8,881 nucleotides of DNA from Candidatus Methanoperedens sp. (GTDB lineage Archaea; Halobacteriota; Methanosarcinia; Methanosarcinales; Methanoperedenaceae), in NCBI GenBank assembly GCA_028679855.1, contig JAJRAP010000192.1:1-8881 (forward strand), read 5' to 3'. The notes below the pieces were generated by a model that was given only the letters and a program-made list of their open reading frames with translations, searched no databases and was not told the DNA's origin. Positions 1 through 6,870 of the stretch are shown here, in pieces. Positions within the stretch are counted from its first letter, which is position 1, and every line of letters starts with the position of its first letter. Position numbers and translations under genes: made by a program.

Positions 1-611
1 ACGGCAGGGAGTGATCTTATATTGGGTTTCATGAAATGAACGACAGCCAGTTCCCCGAAGGTTGCCATTAACACACTGCCCAGAGTAATGGTGGGTATCC
101 AGCTTTTCACGAACTCCAGAGAAATTTCGATCCTTGTGATCAGGCTGCTTTCAAGTCCACTACCAATTGCAGAAATTTGAGTAAAAAGACCGGAAGGCGT
201 CTCGCCAAGAGATTTTAATCCGATAGCGGTATTGACCAGGAATATCAGGGATGCAATGGCTGTTACACCGCTGACATATATGCGTCCGGAAAAACGCCCA
301 TTTCTCCTGGTTATGACTCGAGCGAAATAGCAGAAGGTGAGAGCCAGGAAAGGCATTGTAAGGCTGGCATTTGAGATTTCTGTAAGGGATATTACGCCAT
401 ACTTGAAGAACTGATGAAAAATATATGAAAATAGGAGAGCTCCGATACTGTATCCTATTACAAGATTAATGAATTTATTTGGATTTAGCTCAAAATTGGC
501 ATTTATGAGTCGGTCTATGATTGAAACCACAAAGCCTGAGACAAGTTTTATGTAAAGTATTGGGATGGTTATGCTGAAGATGAAGAGGATTAAGAAATTA
601 TTGAGATCCAT
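1..611 (-). CDS. Multi-pass membrane protein, C-terminus off the window
   Basis: An open frame runs from an ATG at 609-611 to the left edge with no stop, giving 203 codons so far. I do not recognise the family. About five hydrophobic stretches are visible, at roughly residues 5-32, 47-69, 84-100, 111-131 and 168-190, so it is an integral membrane protein. The first begins right after MDLNN and serves as a signal anchor. Basic loop residues (for example the RVITRRNGR stretch near residue 100) suggest a cytoplasmic loop there. An in-frame TAA lies four codons upstream of the ATG, which makes this the first possible start. No good Shine-Dalgarno precedes it, but a TATA-like box sits 24 nt upstream, which fits a leaderless mRNA. 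Function is unknown. Frame and start are well supported because the opposite strand has no comparable frame. Confidence 0.75.
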   Translation of the reverse strand, partial: MDLNNFLILFIFSITIPILYIKLVSGFVVSIIDRLINANFELNPNKFINLVIGYSIGALLFSYIFHQFFKYGVISLTEISNASLTMPFLALTFCYFARVITRRNGRFSGRIYVSGVTAIASLIFLVNTAIGLKSLGETPSGLFTQISAIGSGLESSLITRIEISLEFVKSWIPTITLGSVLMATFGELAVVHFMKPNIRSLPA

Positions 612-635
612 TGGAGTGCCTTTTTATCTGTTATT

Positions 636-645
636 GATATTTAAG
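636..645 (-). promoter_or_regulatory. Putative archaeal TATA box for the membrane protein gene
   Basis: On the minus strand this reads CTTAAATATC and ends 24 nt before the ATG at 611. Archaeal transcription starts about 25 nt downstream of the TATA box, so the transcript would begin at or next to the start codon. This fits the lack of a Shine-Dalgarno. It is inferred from sequence and spacing only. Confidence 0.4.
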
Positions 646-740
646 AATTTGGAAAACGTGAGTTTTGCATCACTTAAACTTTTCGGTAACGACTTCTGGA
701 AGTATTTTTATCTCTTCCAGGAACTTTGTCGACTTTATCT

Positions 741-878
741 TTATGGATGACCGAACTCTGCAAGCACACGCTCTTCACCTTCAAAATAAGTCGAAGTGAT
801 ATCTATATCAAGCCTCTCGCATTCGTAACCATATCGATTGACAGCCAACCCCTTCCAGTAATCCGCAGAGTTTATGTG
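741..878 (-). pseudogene. Transposase fragment (DDE type), remnant
   Basis: The minus strand carries a 45-codon frame between a TAG (879-881) and a TAA (741-743), with no start codon of its own. Its second half, LDIDITSTYFEGEERVLAEF, strongly resembles the segment around the first catalytic Asp of DDE_Tnp_1-type (IS4/IS1634-like) transposases. These usually read D-x-T-S-x-x-F-E-G followed by L-x-x-F-G and a charged stretch. The N-terminal part and the remaining DDE residues are absent, and I found no flanking inverted repeats. It is a dead scrap of an insertion sequence lying just upstream of tyrS on the opposite strand. Family assignment is from memory of the motif, so the exact IS family is uncertain. 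The 612-740 stretch between this scrap and the membrane gene has short frames on both strands but nothing I can identify. Confidence 0.5.
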
Positions 879-912
879 CTAGCCTGACATAGAACCGCAG
901 AACCTAAAGGAG
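870..912 (+). promoter_or_regulatory. Probable tyrS promoter and ribosome-binding site
   Basis: A weak TATA-like TTTATG lies at 871-876. It would place the transcription start near 898-900. It is followed by a good Shine-Dalgarno, AAAGGAG, at 906-912, nine bases before the ATG at 922. The SD is clear; the TATA box is only suggestive. The candidate promoter falls at the edge of the transposase remnant. Confidence 0.45.
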
Positions 913-921
913 CCTTCAATT

Positions 922-1887
922 ATGGACAAATTAGCACTTATCACCAGAAATACGGAAGAGGTAGTTACAAAAGAGGAACTTGATGCACTTATCAATTCAG
1001 ATAAACAATGTTCCGCTTATGTTGGCTACGAACCAAGCGGCAAGATCCACATGGGTCACGTGCTTACTGTGAACAAACTCCTCGATCTCCAGCAGGCAGG
1101 TTTCATGATAACAGTACTCCTTGCAGATGTCCATGCCTATCTCAACGAAAAGGGCACAATGGATGAAGTGAGAAAAATCGCAGATTACAACAAAAGATGT
1201 TTCATCGCGCTTGGTCTTGACGAGAAGAAGACGAACTTTGTCCTTGGCTCATCATACCAGTTAGACCAAAAATACATGATGGACGTGCTAAAGCTTGCGC
1301 GCAGCACCACACTGAACAGGGCAAGGCGAAGCATGGACGAGGTGAGCAGGGATGCAGAGAACCCCAAAGTATCACAGATGATATATCCCATCATGCAGGC
1401 TCTGGATATTGCTCATCTGGGTGTTGACGTGGCAGTTGGCGGGATAGACCAGAGAAAGATCCACATGCTGGCGAGGGAGGGCTTGCCAGACCTTGGATAC
1501 AGGGCCCCTATATGCATCCACACACCTATCCTTCTTGGCCTTGACGGCAAGAAGATGTCCTCAAGCAAGGGCAATTACATCTCAGTGGACGACACCCCGG
1601 AAGATATTAAAAAGAAGATGAAGGGAGCATTCTGCGTTGAAGGAGAGGTCAAGGATAACCCGGTTCTTGCGCTTTTCAAATACCATATCATGCCACGCTA
1701 TCCAGAGATCGTAGTTAAGCGCCCTGAGAAATATGGCGGTAACCTGCATTACGGGAACTACGAAGCGCTTGAAACTGATTTCGGGGAAAAAAAACTCCAT
1801 CCTATGGACTTGAAAACAGCGGCTTCTGAGTACATGAACGGGATCCTTACGCCTGTCAGAAAGTTAATGTTGGGGAAAGGTTTATGA
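922..1887 (+). CDS. tyrS: Tyrosyl-tRNA synthetase, archaeal type
   Basis: Class I aminoacyl-tRNA synthetase that activates tyrosine with ATP and loads it onto tRNA-Tyr in the cytoplasm. The 321-aa length is that of archaeal/eukaryote-like TyrRS (M. jannaschii type), which lacks the bacterial S4-like C-terminal extension. The HIGH signature is HMGH at residues 43-46 and the KMSKS loop is KMSSS at 211-215. The segment YPIMQALD (155-162) keeps Tyr155, Gln159 and Asp162, the counterparts of the tyrosine-recognising Tyr151, Gln155 and Asp158 of M. jannaschii. It is followed by the conserved GGIDQRKIHMLARE. Tyr33, in AYVGYEPSGKIHMGH, matches the pocket Tyr32. The ATG is supported by AAAGGAG nine bases upstream. 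The gene is complete, shows no sign of decay, and is probably cotranscribed with the small gene 49 bases downstream. Confidence 0.97.
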   Translation: MDKLALITRNTEEVVTKEELDALINSDKQCSAYVGYEPSGKIHMGHVLTVNKLLDLQQAGFMITVLLADVHAYLNEKGTMDEVRKIADYNKRCFIALGLDEKKTNFVLGSSYQLDQKYMMDVLKLARSTTLNRARRSMDEVSRDAENPKVSQMIYPIMQALDIAHLGVDVAVGGIDQRKIHMLAREGLPDLGYRAPICIHTPILLGLDGKKMSSSKGNYISVDDTPEDIKKKMKGAFCVEGEVKDNPVLALFKYHIMPRYPEIVVKRPEKYGGNLHYGNYEALETDFGEKKLHPMDLKTAASEYMNGILTPVRKLMLGKGL

Positions 1888-1936
1888 ACAAATGGAATTA
1901 TTGTGGAGCCAGACAAACTCACTGGAGGAAAACCAA

Positions 1937-2113
1937 ATGGGAAAAACAGGCACAACAAAATGGGGCAGGATAAAGCACCGGAAAGGACAGATAATAATGG
2001 TGCCGGAATCCGAGCTCGCATACAAACGCCCGGGCCCGAATCAGCGATATACTTCTTCAGGTGCAAAGCGCAAGAAGATAGCACGCTCACCGAAAGCCAT
2101 TGTAAAAGGGTAG
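1937..2113 (+). CDS. Small basic protein, DUF5350-like
   Basis: A 58-aa, strongly basic protein (MGKTGTTKWGRIKHRKGQII...) with a conserved-looking core RPGPNQRY followed by SGAKRKKIARSPK. From memory it resembles a small uncharacterised family of methanogenic archaea (DUF5350); I cannot confirm this here. The frame stays open upstream to 1892, but the ATG at 1937 is preceded by a perfect GGAGG at 1924-1928 with eight bases of spacing, so I take that start. The 49-base gap after tyrS and the shared strand suggest one transcript. Size and charge would suit an RNA- or ribosome-associated protein, but no function is established. A run of six T at 2114-2119 follows the stop. Confidence 0.75.
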   Translation: MGKTGTTKWGRIKHRKGQIIMVPESELAYKRPGPNQRYTSSGAKRKKIARSPKAIVKG

Positions 2114-2119
2114 TTTTTT
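2114..2119 (+). terminator. Possible oligo-T terminator after tyrS operon
   Basis: Six consecutive T directly follow the TAG of the 58-aa gene. Archaeal RNA polymerase terminates at such runs without needing a hairpin. After it, base composition drops sharply to AT-rich sequence. The rest of 2120-2327 holds only a low-quality AT-rich frame (2127-2312) that I do not accept as a gene. Confidence 0.4.
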
Positions 2120-2327
2120 AATATTGATGCAATCTGTTACTATTGCAAATCCTTGCCTTTTTGATAATCTTGAAAAAATTATTGCTAATTTAATTAATAA
2201 ATTATACGAAAAAGCTAATAAAAATAAAGTACTCTGGATGATACTCAACGGAATAAAATCAAATCAAGTAATTATAAAAAATTTTAAATTATTTATAAAA
2301 CGATATTGGTAGAGCAAGTCAAACCCC

Positions 2328-2468
2328 TTAACCGATGACCAATGAGTCATATTCCGCATCTATAGCAGAACCACAATTACTGCATCTGGGGATGGGCAGT
2401 TTTTCTATTTCTTCGGGTTTATACTGCCTGGAGCAGCGGAAGCACCTGAAGTATGTGACATAGACCAT
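2328..2468 (-). CDS. Small zinc-ribbon protein, 46 aa
   Basis: A short minus-strand gene encoding 46 residues (MVYVTYFRCFRCSRQYKPEE...). Two CxxC knuckles, Cys9/Cys12 and Cys29/Cys32, are 16 residues apart and would bind one zinc ion as a rubredoxin-like or zinc-ribbon fold. The second is followed by Gly, as in the usual CxxCG pattern. Function is unknown; such mini zinc ribbons in archaea are often nucleic-acid or protein-interaction modules. There is no Shine-Dalgarno, but AATATTTATC on the minus strand ends 22 nt before the ATG, which suggests a leaderless transcript. It diverges from the PAPS-reductase fusion gene, whose N-terminus also carries a four-Cys ribbon. The evidence is the Cys pattern, clean start and stop, and the promoter spacing. 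Confidence 0.7.
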   Translation of the reverse strand: MVYVTYFRCFRCSRQYKPEEIEKLPIPRCSNCGSAIDAEYDSLVIG

Positions 2469-2490
2469 GGTGATTAATTTGCAGGCTTTT

Positions 2491-2500
2491 GATAAATATT
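2491..2500 (-). promoter_or_regulatory. Putative TATA box of the zinc-ribbon gene
   Basis: The minus strand reads AATATTTATC, ending 22 nt upstream of the ATG at 2468. That distance puts the transcription start at or beside the start codon (leaderless). It also shows that this gene and the downstream plus-strand gene have separate divergent promoters. Confidence 0.45.
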
Positions 2501-2529
2501 ATTCGCAAGAGTGTAAAAAAGAGGTTATC

Positions 2530-2537
2530 TTTATATC
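2530..2537 (+). promoter_or_regulatory. Putative TATA box of the PAPS-reductase fusion gene
   Basis: TTTATATC is close to the archaeal TATA consensus and lies about 42 nt before the ATG at 2579, predicting a leader of about 20 nt. It argues that translation starts at 2579 and not at the upstream in-frame TTG at 2489, since that longer reading would run through the promoter. Confidence 0.5.
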
Positions 2538-2578
2538 GTGGATATGATGATTTAAAGACAAAGAGCGCTTTTCTACCA

Positions 2579-4495
2579 ATGAAAGACACAAAACATTTTG
2601 AGATCGAACAAAATTACATTTTCTGGTGCAATAAGTGCAATGTCCCGCTGCTTGATGAAGAATGCGGGATTTGCCATGAAAAAGGCGCACGGATAGATCT
2701 AACACAGCCCGGTGATGTGCGATTCGCATCCCTGCATGAACACAGCATAATTGACGAACTCGTCTTGCAATCATTTGGCGCAAGTCCTCTTTCAGGAAAA
2801 CTTATACTGCTGAACAAAATTCCAGGAGAGGACAAGACTGATGAAATAATAGTAGATGGTCTTAGGTTCGGGGTTTTGAGATTTGACATGCTCGAACTGG
2901 CTTTCAGGCTTGACCTGATGCTTGAGGGAGCACAGGCGCTCATCGAATCAGGGATCCTGAAAAAACTCGTCAAAATAACCTCAAAAGGAAGACATCTTAG
3001 CGGAAAGACAATAGACGGAGGCGAAGTCCTTGAATGCACGGACGATATAAGAAAAGGCGATACAATTCTCATTATTGCCAGAAATCTGAGCGGTTTGGGC
3101 GTATCGTACCGGGACAGCAGCGAATTGAAAAAAACGGGGCAATCTATAAAGATACGAAAGATCGACTCAGGAAAAGCGAATTTCAACTCAAAAAATCCAT
3201 CACTTGATGAGGTAATCCTTGCCAATGCGCCCCACATGAAAAGCCTTGTAAAAGATGCGATGAATACCATACGCGGTATAGCCAACCAGAAAGAGTTCAG
3301 GGACTCGCCGATCTATGTTTCATTCAGCGGAGGAAAGGACAGCCTCACCACGCTTGACCTGACAAGGAGCGCCGTAAAAAAATCTATAAAAGTGTTCTTC
3401 GCAAACACCGGCATCGAGTTCCCAGAAACAGTGGAGTTCATAAGGCAGTTCTGCCAAGAGAACAATATAGAACTTATCGAAGTGGAGGCAGGGGACGCTT
3501 TCTGGGAGAACCTGCCGAGTTTTGGTCCACCTGCAAAGGATTTCAGGTGGTGCTGCAAGGTCTGCAAACTTGCGCCCATCAACTCGGTCATGGAAAAATG
3601 CACGCAAGGGGGGCGAAAGTGCCTTACCATTGACGGGAAAAGGAGATACGAGTCTTTCGCTCGCTCGCGAATCGCGCCGAAGGAAGAGAACCCATTCATT
3701 CCTGGGCAGGTTAGCGTGTTCCCCATACGCAACTGGCGAGCCATCGAAGTGTGGCTGTATATTTTCTACCGCAGGCTCAAGTACAATCCCCTGTATGACA
3801 TAGGCTTTGAGCGTATAGGCTGCTGGCTCTGTCCTGCTGAACTGAGCGCTGAATTTTACAGGTTCAAAGAATTGCATCCTGAACTTTTCGCGCGCTGGAA
3901 CGAATACCTGCTGGACTGGGCAATAGAACACGGGCTCTCACAAAAATTCATCGAGCACGGCTTCTGGCGCTGGAAGAGCCTGCCGCCAAAGATGGTGCGC
4001 CTTTCCGAAGAACTTGGGGTAAATACCACTGCGAAAGGCGGGGAGGAAGAATTCAGAATTGCAGTGACTGGCGGCGTTTCACCCTGCAAGACCGGAGGTT
4101 ACACGATGGAAGGCAGGGTGGCAGGGATCATGCCTGAAGACGCGCGCAATATAGCAAATATGCTTGGGGATAATGTGTTTTCCGAAGACCTCGGCGTGCT
4201 TTTGATAAGAAAGGAAAACTCAAGCGTCAAGATATTCTCATCCGGGCATATCTCGGTGAATGCAGGAAGCAGGGAAGAAGCCCTGTCACTTTTTGAGAGC
4301 ACGGCAAAACAGTTGATACGGGTGAAAAAATGCACGAAATGCGGGGTGTGCCTGAAAGTATGCCCTGCAGGTGCGATCACGCTTGAGCCGCATCTCATGA
4401 TAGGTGAGGAGTGCACACGATGCTGGAAATGTGTTGAAGGATGCGTTGTGGTGAAGTATTTCGACAGGCTGCTGCTGAAATTTAATAAGCTATAA
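2579..4495 (+). CDS. PUA / PAPS-reductase-like / ferredoxin fusion protein
   Basis: A complete 638-aa multidomain protein. In order: a four-Cys zinc ribbon (Cys17, 20, 29, 32); a linker; a PUA-like RNA-binding domain at about 130-200; an adenine-nucleotide alpha-hydrolase (PP-loop) domain with SGGKDS at 250-255; a poorly characterised segment at about 470-580; and two 4Fe-4S ferredoxin motifs, CTKCGVCLKVC (585-595) and CTRCWKCVEGC (612-622). The PP-loop domain also has Cys325-Cys326 and Cys415-x-x-Cys418, the CC...CxxC pattern that binds a 4Fe-4S cluster in assimilatory APS reductases. Related proteins are known in methanogens as 'PAPS reductase family' enzymes, but the PUA domain makes RNA a plausible substrate (thiolation or another sulfur transfer). 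The actual reaction is unknown to me. I chose the ATG at 2579 because it follows a TATA box and begins just before the zinc ribbon. The gene stands alone as a transcript. Confidence 0.9.
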   Translation: MKDTKHFEIEQNYIFWCNKCNVPLLDEECGICHEKGARIDLTQPGDVRFASLHEHSIIDELVLQSFGASPLSGKLILLNKIPGEDKTDEIIVDGLRFGVLRFDMLELAFRLDLMLEGAQALIESGILKKLVKITSKGRHLSGKTIDGGEVLECTDDIRKGDTILIIARNLSGLGVSYRDSSELKKTGQSIKIRKIDSGKANFNSKNPSLDEVILANAPHMKSLVKDAMNTIRGIANQKEFRDSPIYVSFSGGKDSLTTLDLTRSAVKKSIKVFFANTGIEFPETVEFIRQFCQENNIELIEVEAGDAFWENLPSFGPPAKDFRWCCKVCKLAPINSVMEKCTQGGRKCLTIDGKRRYESFARSRIAPKEENPFIPGQVSVFPIRNWRAIEVWLYIFYRRLKYNPLYDIGFERIGCWLCPAELSAEFYRFKELHPELFARWNEYLLDWAIEHGLSQKFIEHGFWRWKSLPPKMVRLSEELGVNTTAKGGEEEFRIAVTGGVSPCKTGGYTMEGRVAGIMPEDARNIANMLGDNVFSEDLGVLLIRKENSSVKIFSSGHISVNAGSREEALSLFESTAKQLIRVKKCTKCGVCLKVCPAGAITLEPHLMIGEECTRCWKCVEGCVVVKYFDRLLLKFNKL

Positions 4496-4620
4496 ATTGC
4501 TAATTTGTTAATGGTGAGTCTAAAGGAATACTTATGACAGAAGAATTTGAAGAAGGTAATAGAAAAAAAATTGCTTTATTGAATTAAATCAAACCAAAAC
4601 GAAAAAGGGTCTTCAATTTT
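4496..4620. other. Intergenic spacer with a 17-codon mini-ORF
   Basis: The only notable item is a plus-strand ATG at 4534 preceded by a good Shine-Dalgarno-like AAAGGA (4522-4527). It opens a 17-codon frame, MTEEFEEGNRKKIALLN, closed by TAA at 4585-4587. It looks like the beginning of a lost gene more than a functional peptide, but I cannot identify it. T-rich minus-strand sequence at about 4593-4607 could terminate the res remnant. Confidence 0.3.
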
Positions 4621-6439
4621 TTATGTAAGCCGGTCTATATCATCAGATGAGTCCGAAACGCCCCAGTGAACAGGCTTTTTGAGCATTGTAAGAATGCCCG
4701 CAACATCAGCCGGATCTTTTGAAACAGCCCACATCCAGGTGCCAAATCCACCGTGAAGATTTACAGCTCTTACCCACTCATCCAGGAATTCACGCTTTTG
4801 CCATTCTTCAAACGAACAATAAAATCAGGTCTGTATTTCCTGACCTCGCCCTTAAATATATAGAGTATCTCAAATCCGAGATGGTCATTCTTCACCCAGG
4901 CTTCAACTACTGGATTTCGATCAAGCTCAAATGCTTCAGAAGCTTCCCATGTGCTGTCGAATACACAGAAATTAATGTGCGACCTTTTTGTGGGTTCACA
5001 CGGCTTCCCTGTGTACCATGTCCTCATATCGCCTGTTGAACGGATAGGGCTATCGATATTGAATACAGGCGTAATGGATTCTGTGTTTTCAAATCGGATT
5101 GCCTTCCAGATATGATGCACTACCCTGTTCATGTTCAGGGTGATAAGAATGCGCCGCTTTTTGTCATCTTGATCGAAAAATTGTGGGAATATGCGGATTT
5201 TTTCCGATAATATGAATTCCTCTACCAGTTGAATCAATTGAGCCAGCAGAAACTCTCTCTTTCCTTTCCATGTGGGTTTCATCTGGTCATAGATATCTCT
5301 TGCCGTTTCGAAAATAATCCTCTGCATCCTGAATTTATTAGCCAGATCGTTCAGGTTGATTTCAGATATGCCTGCAAAATCAGGTTTTCCCTCCACAACG
5401 GGCGCAAGTTCTGCCAGCGTCGCAGTCTCTGTGCGGTTTGCTACAGAGATCATGACCGGCGGAGTTTTGAATCCTCTTTCCACCCATGCTTTTTCTGTTT
5501 CCAGCCAGTCTTTTCCAAGAAGATAATACCCGTTAATAACAAGGTCAGGGAGCGGGTCATGCTCCTGTGCATCGCGGTTCAGGTCGTCCCTTACGTGTTC
5601 ATAGATATGGTAAAGCCTGGATTTGTAGTCCTTCGCATCAGGGACGCCGTCATCACGGATCACGACGCGCGGCGTCTTAACAAGTCCTGATTCTATGGCA
5701 TCATTAAGGCCAAAATCACTTACTATCCATGGGAACAATGCTTCTTCTGAACTTTTCTTTCCCGATGGGGCGAATGGGGTCGCCGAAAAATCATAACAGG
5801 CATGTATGCGCCATGCATGATGCGCCTCATCGTTGATGACAATGATACCGTGAGCGTTAGCCATCTCGCCCAGCACTTCACGGACATAGGCTTCATTGCT
5901 TTTTGCCCCGCGCTTGTCAACGCCTTTCTTTTTTGCGAGCCTTTCTTCGGTCTCCCAGTTCAGGGCATGCCAGTTCTTGATAAGGACTTTGCCCTGATTC
6001 AGTTTTTCTGTTAATCCGGGTGGGACGATATTGAATTCGTCATAATAATTCCCCGAAGATGAGGGGAAAAGCACAGAGAGCCTGCTTTTCACGGTAAGAC
6101 CCGGTGCAACTACGAATTTATATTTTGAGAAACGGGTATCCTGAGGATAGGTGACTTTGTTCAATACCTGCCATGCGATGAGCATAGCCATTACGATAGT
6201 TTTTCCGCTTCCTGTCGCCATCTTGGAGCAGAGGCGCCTGAACAAGCCGCCGTCAGAGGGGATAGCCTGACTCGCGCCACGCTTTTATACGCGGGCGGAT
6301 CTTATTGACGAGCGGGATTTCGATTAATTTGCCAGGGTCATCAAACGCCTTTGAACTTTCAGATGCTATGACATATCCTGCGGGGCGCCGGCTCTTCGTA
6401 AGGGGAGTTGATTATGAGGCGATCGATGGTGGATTTCAC
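4621..6439 (-). pseudogene. res: Type III restriction enzyme Res subunit, multiply deleted
   Basis: Remnant of the Res (helicase plus nuclease) subunit of a type III R-M system. In transcription order: VKSTIDRLIINSPYEEP from a GTG at 6439; a frameshift at about 6390; RRPAGYVIASESSKAFDDPG to WRESGYP; a second frameshift at about 6260; then a 491-codon frame. That frame holds Walker A KMATGSGKT (6224-6198), DEAH (NDEAHHAW, about 5830), motif III YDFSATPF, and the C-terminal nuclease beginning RKYRPDFIVRLKNGK. A third frameshift at about 4797 leads to KREFLDEWVRAVNLHGGFG, ending at TAA 4621-4623. Compared with my memory of the family (about 850-1000 aa), these conserved blocks are joined with intervening parts missing. 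The missing parts include the second RecA-like domain (junction near 5420) and the ExK of the PD-ExK site. About 604 codons remain. The product cannot restrict DNA as read. The family call is firm; deletion sizes are estimates. Confidence 0.88.
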
Positions 6440-6870
6440 TGAGGAGTATCCTCCTCGATATTCATACCTTCATCCAAGAGAGCCGTTCTAATTGTTTTTC
6501 GAACCATTGAAGCCAGATTTACAGCTTCAACTGCCTCATTCTCAGTTACTTTTTCATCCAGCATAGGATATCGTGTTGTAACCGCAAAGGGTGTTAACTC
6601 TTCGGCATTTTTTATTTTTTCAATCCATATTGCATTTCCACACAATTTTAATAATTTTCTTATATCATGGGAGTATGGAAAATCAATATCATGATAAACA
6701 AGATATGCTTTTAAATATTTTTCAGCACATTACTGCGCATGAAATGCAATTAGCCTGTATGAGCGGATACCTGGCATTTTCATGGCATAATTCGCAAGAT
6801 CCAGATCTTCATCTGCGTAGCTCATCCAGAGTAATACTCTGTTTATATGATCCTGATCAGGAATGCTCAT
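6436..6870 (-). pseudogene. HEPN-domain toxin interrupted by one in-frame TAA
   Basis: One continuous frame of 144 codons plus a terminal TGA, broken only by a TAA at 6730-6732 (codon 47). It reads MSIPDQDHINRVLLWMSYAD..., then FHAQ-stop-CAEKYLKAYL, then FPYSHDIRKLL and a C-terminal helix ending EEDTPQ. This is the COG2250-type HEPN fold, whose signature is A-Q-Q-x-x-E-K-x-x-K-A; the stop sits where the second Gln belongs, so CAA became TAA by one C-to-T change. HEPN partners of MNT nucleotidyltransferases are often RNase toxins. The start at 6870 overlaps the MNT stop by 14 nt and the TGA overlaps the res GTG by two, so the gene was translationally coupled on both sides. Apart from the stop it shows no decay. 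A sequencing error cannot be excluded. Confidence 0.85.
6441..6456 (-). promoter_or_regulatory. Hairpin sequestering the res ribosome-binding site
   Basis: On the minus-strand transcript GAGGAG-GATA-CTCCTC forms a perfect 6-bp stem with a 4-base loop. The 5' arm contains the AGGAGG Shine-Dalgarno of res, whose GTG begins at 6439. The hairpin lies within the last codons of HEPN, so ribosomes finishing HEPN would melt it and then restart at the overlapping GTG. The inverted repeat is seen directly; the coupling mechanism is inferred. Confidence 0.55.

Noticed and set aside
565..750. Plus-strand 61-codon frame
   Set aside because: It overlaps the well-supported minus-strand membrane gene start and its promoter, and shows no family features.
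2127..2312. Plus-strand 61-codon frame after the 58-aa gene
   Set aside because: It is very AT-rich, has no Shine-Dalgarno, follows an oligo-T terminator, and has the low-complexity K/N/I composition of chance frames in AT-rich DNA.
2614..3285. Long minus-strand frame of 223 codons opposite the Fe-S fusion gene
   Set aside because: Shadow of a strongly supported multidomain protein; its translation is Ser/Arg/Phe-rich with no motifs.
3320..3931. Minus-strand 203-codon frame
   Set aside because: Antisense to the conserved PP-loop and CxxC region; no independent start signals or motifs.
4621..6439. Introns or inteins explaining the res gaps
   Set aside because: Introns and inteins insert sequence; here segments are missing and the joined blocks are directly adjacent in DNA.
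6730..6732. Programmed recoding (for example pyrrolysine) at the HEPN stop
   Set aside because: Pyrrolysine in Methanosarcinales uses TAG, not TAA; a CAA-to-TAA mutation explains it more simply.
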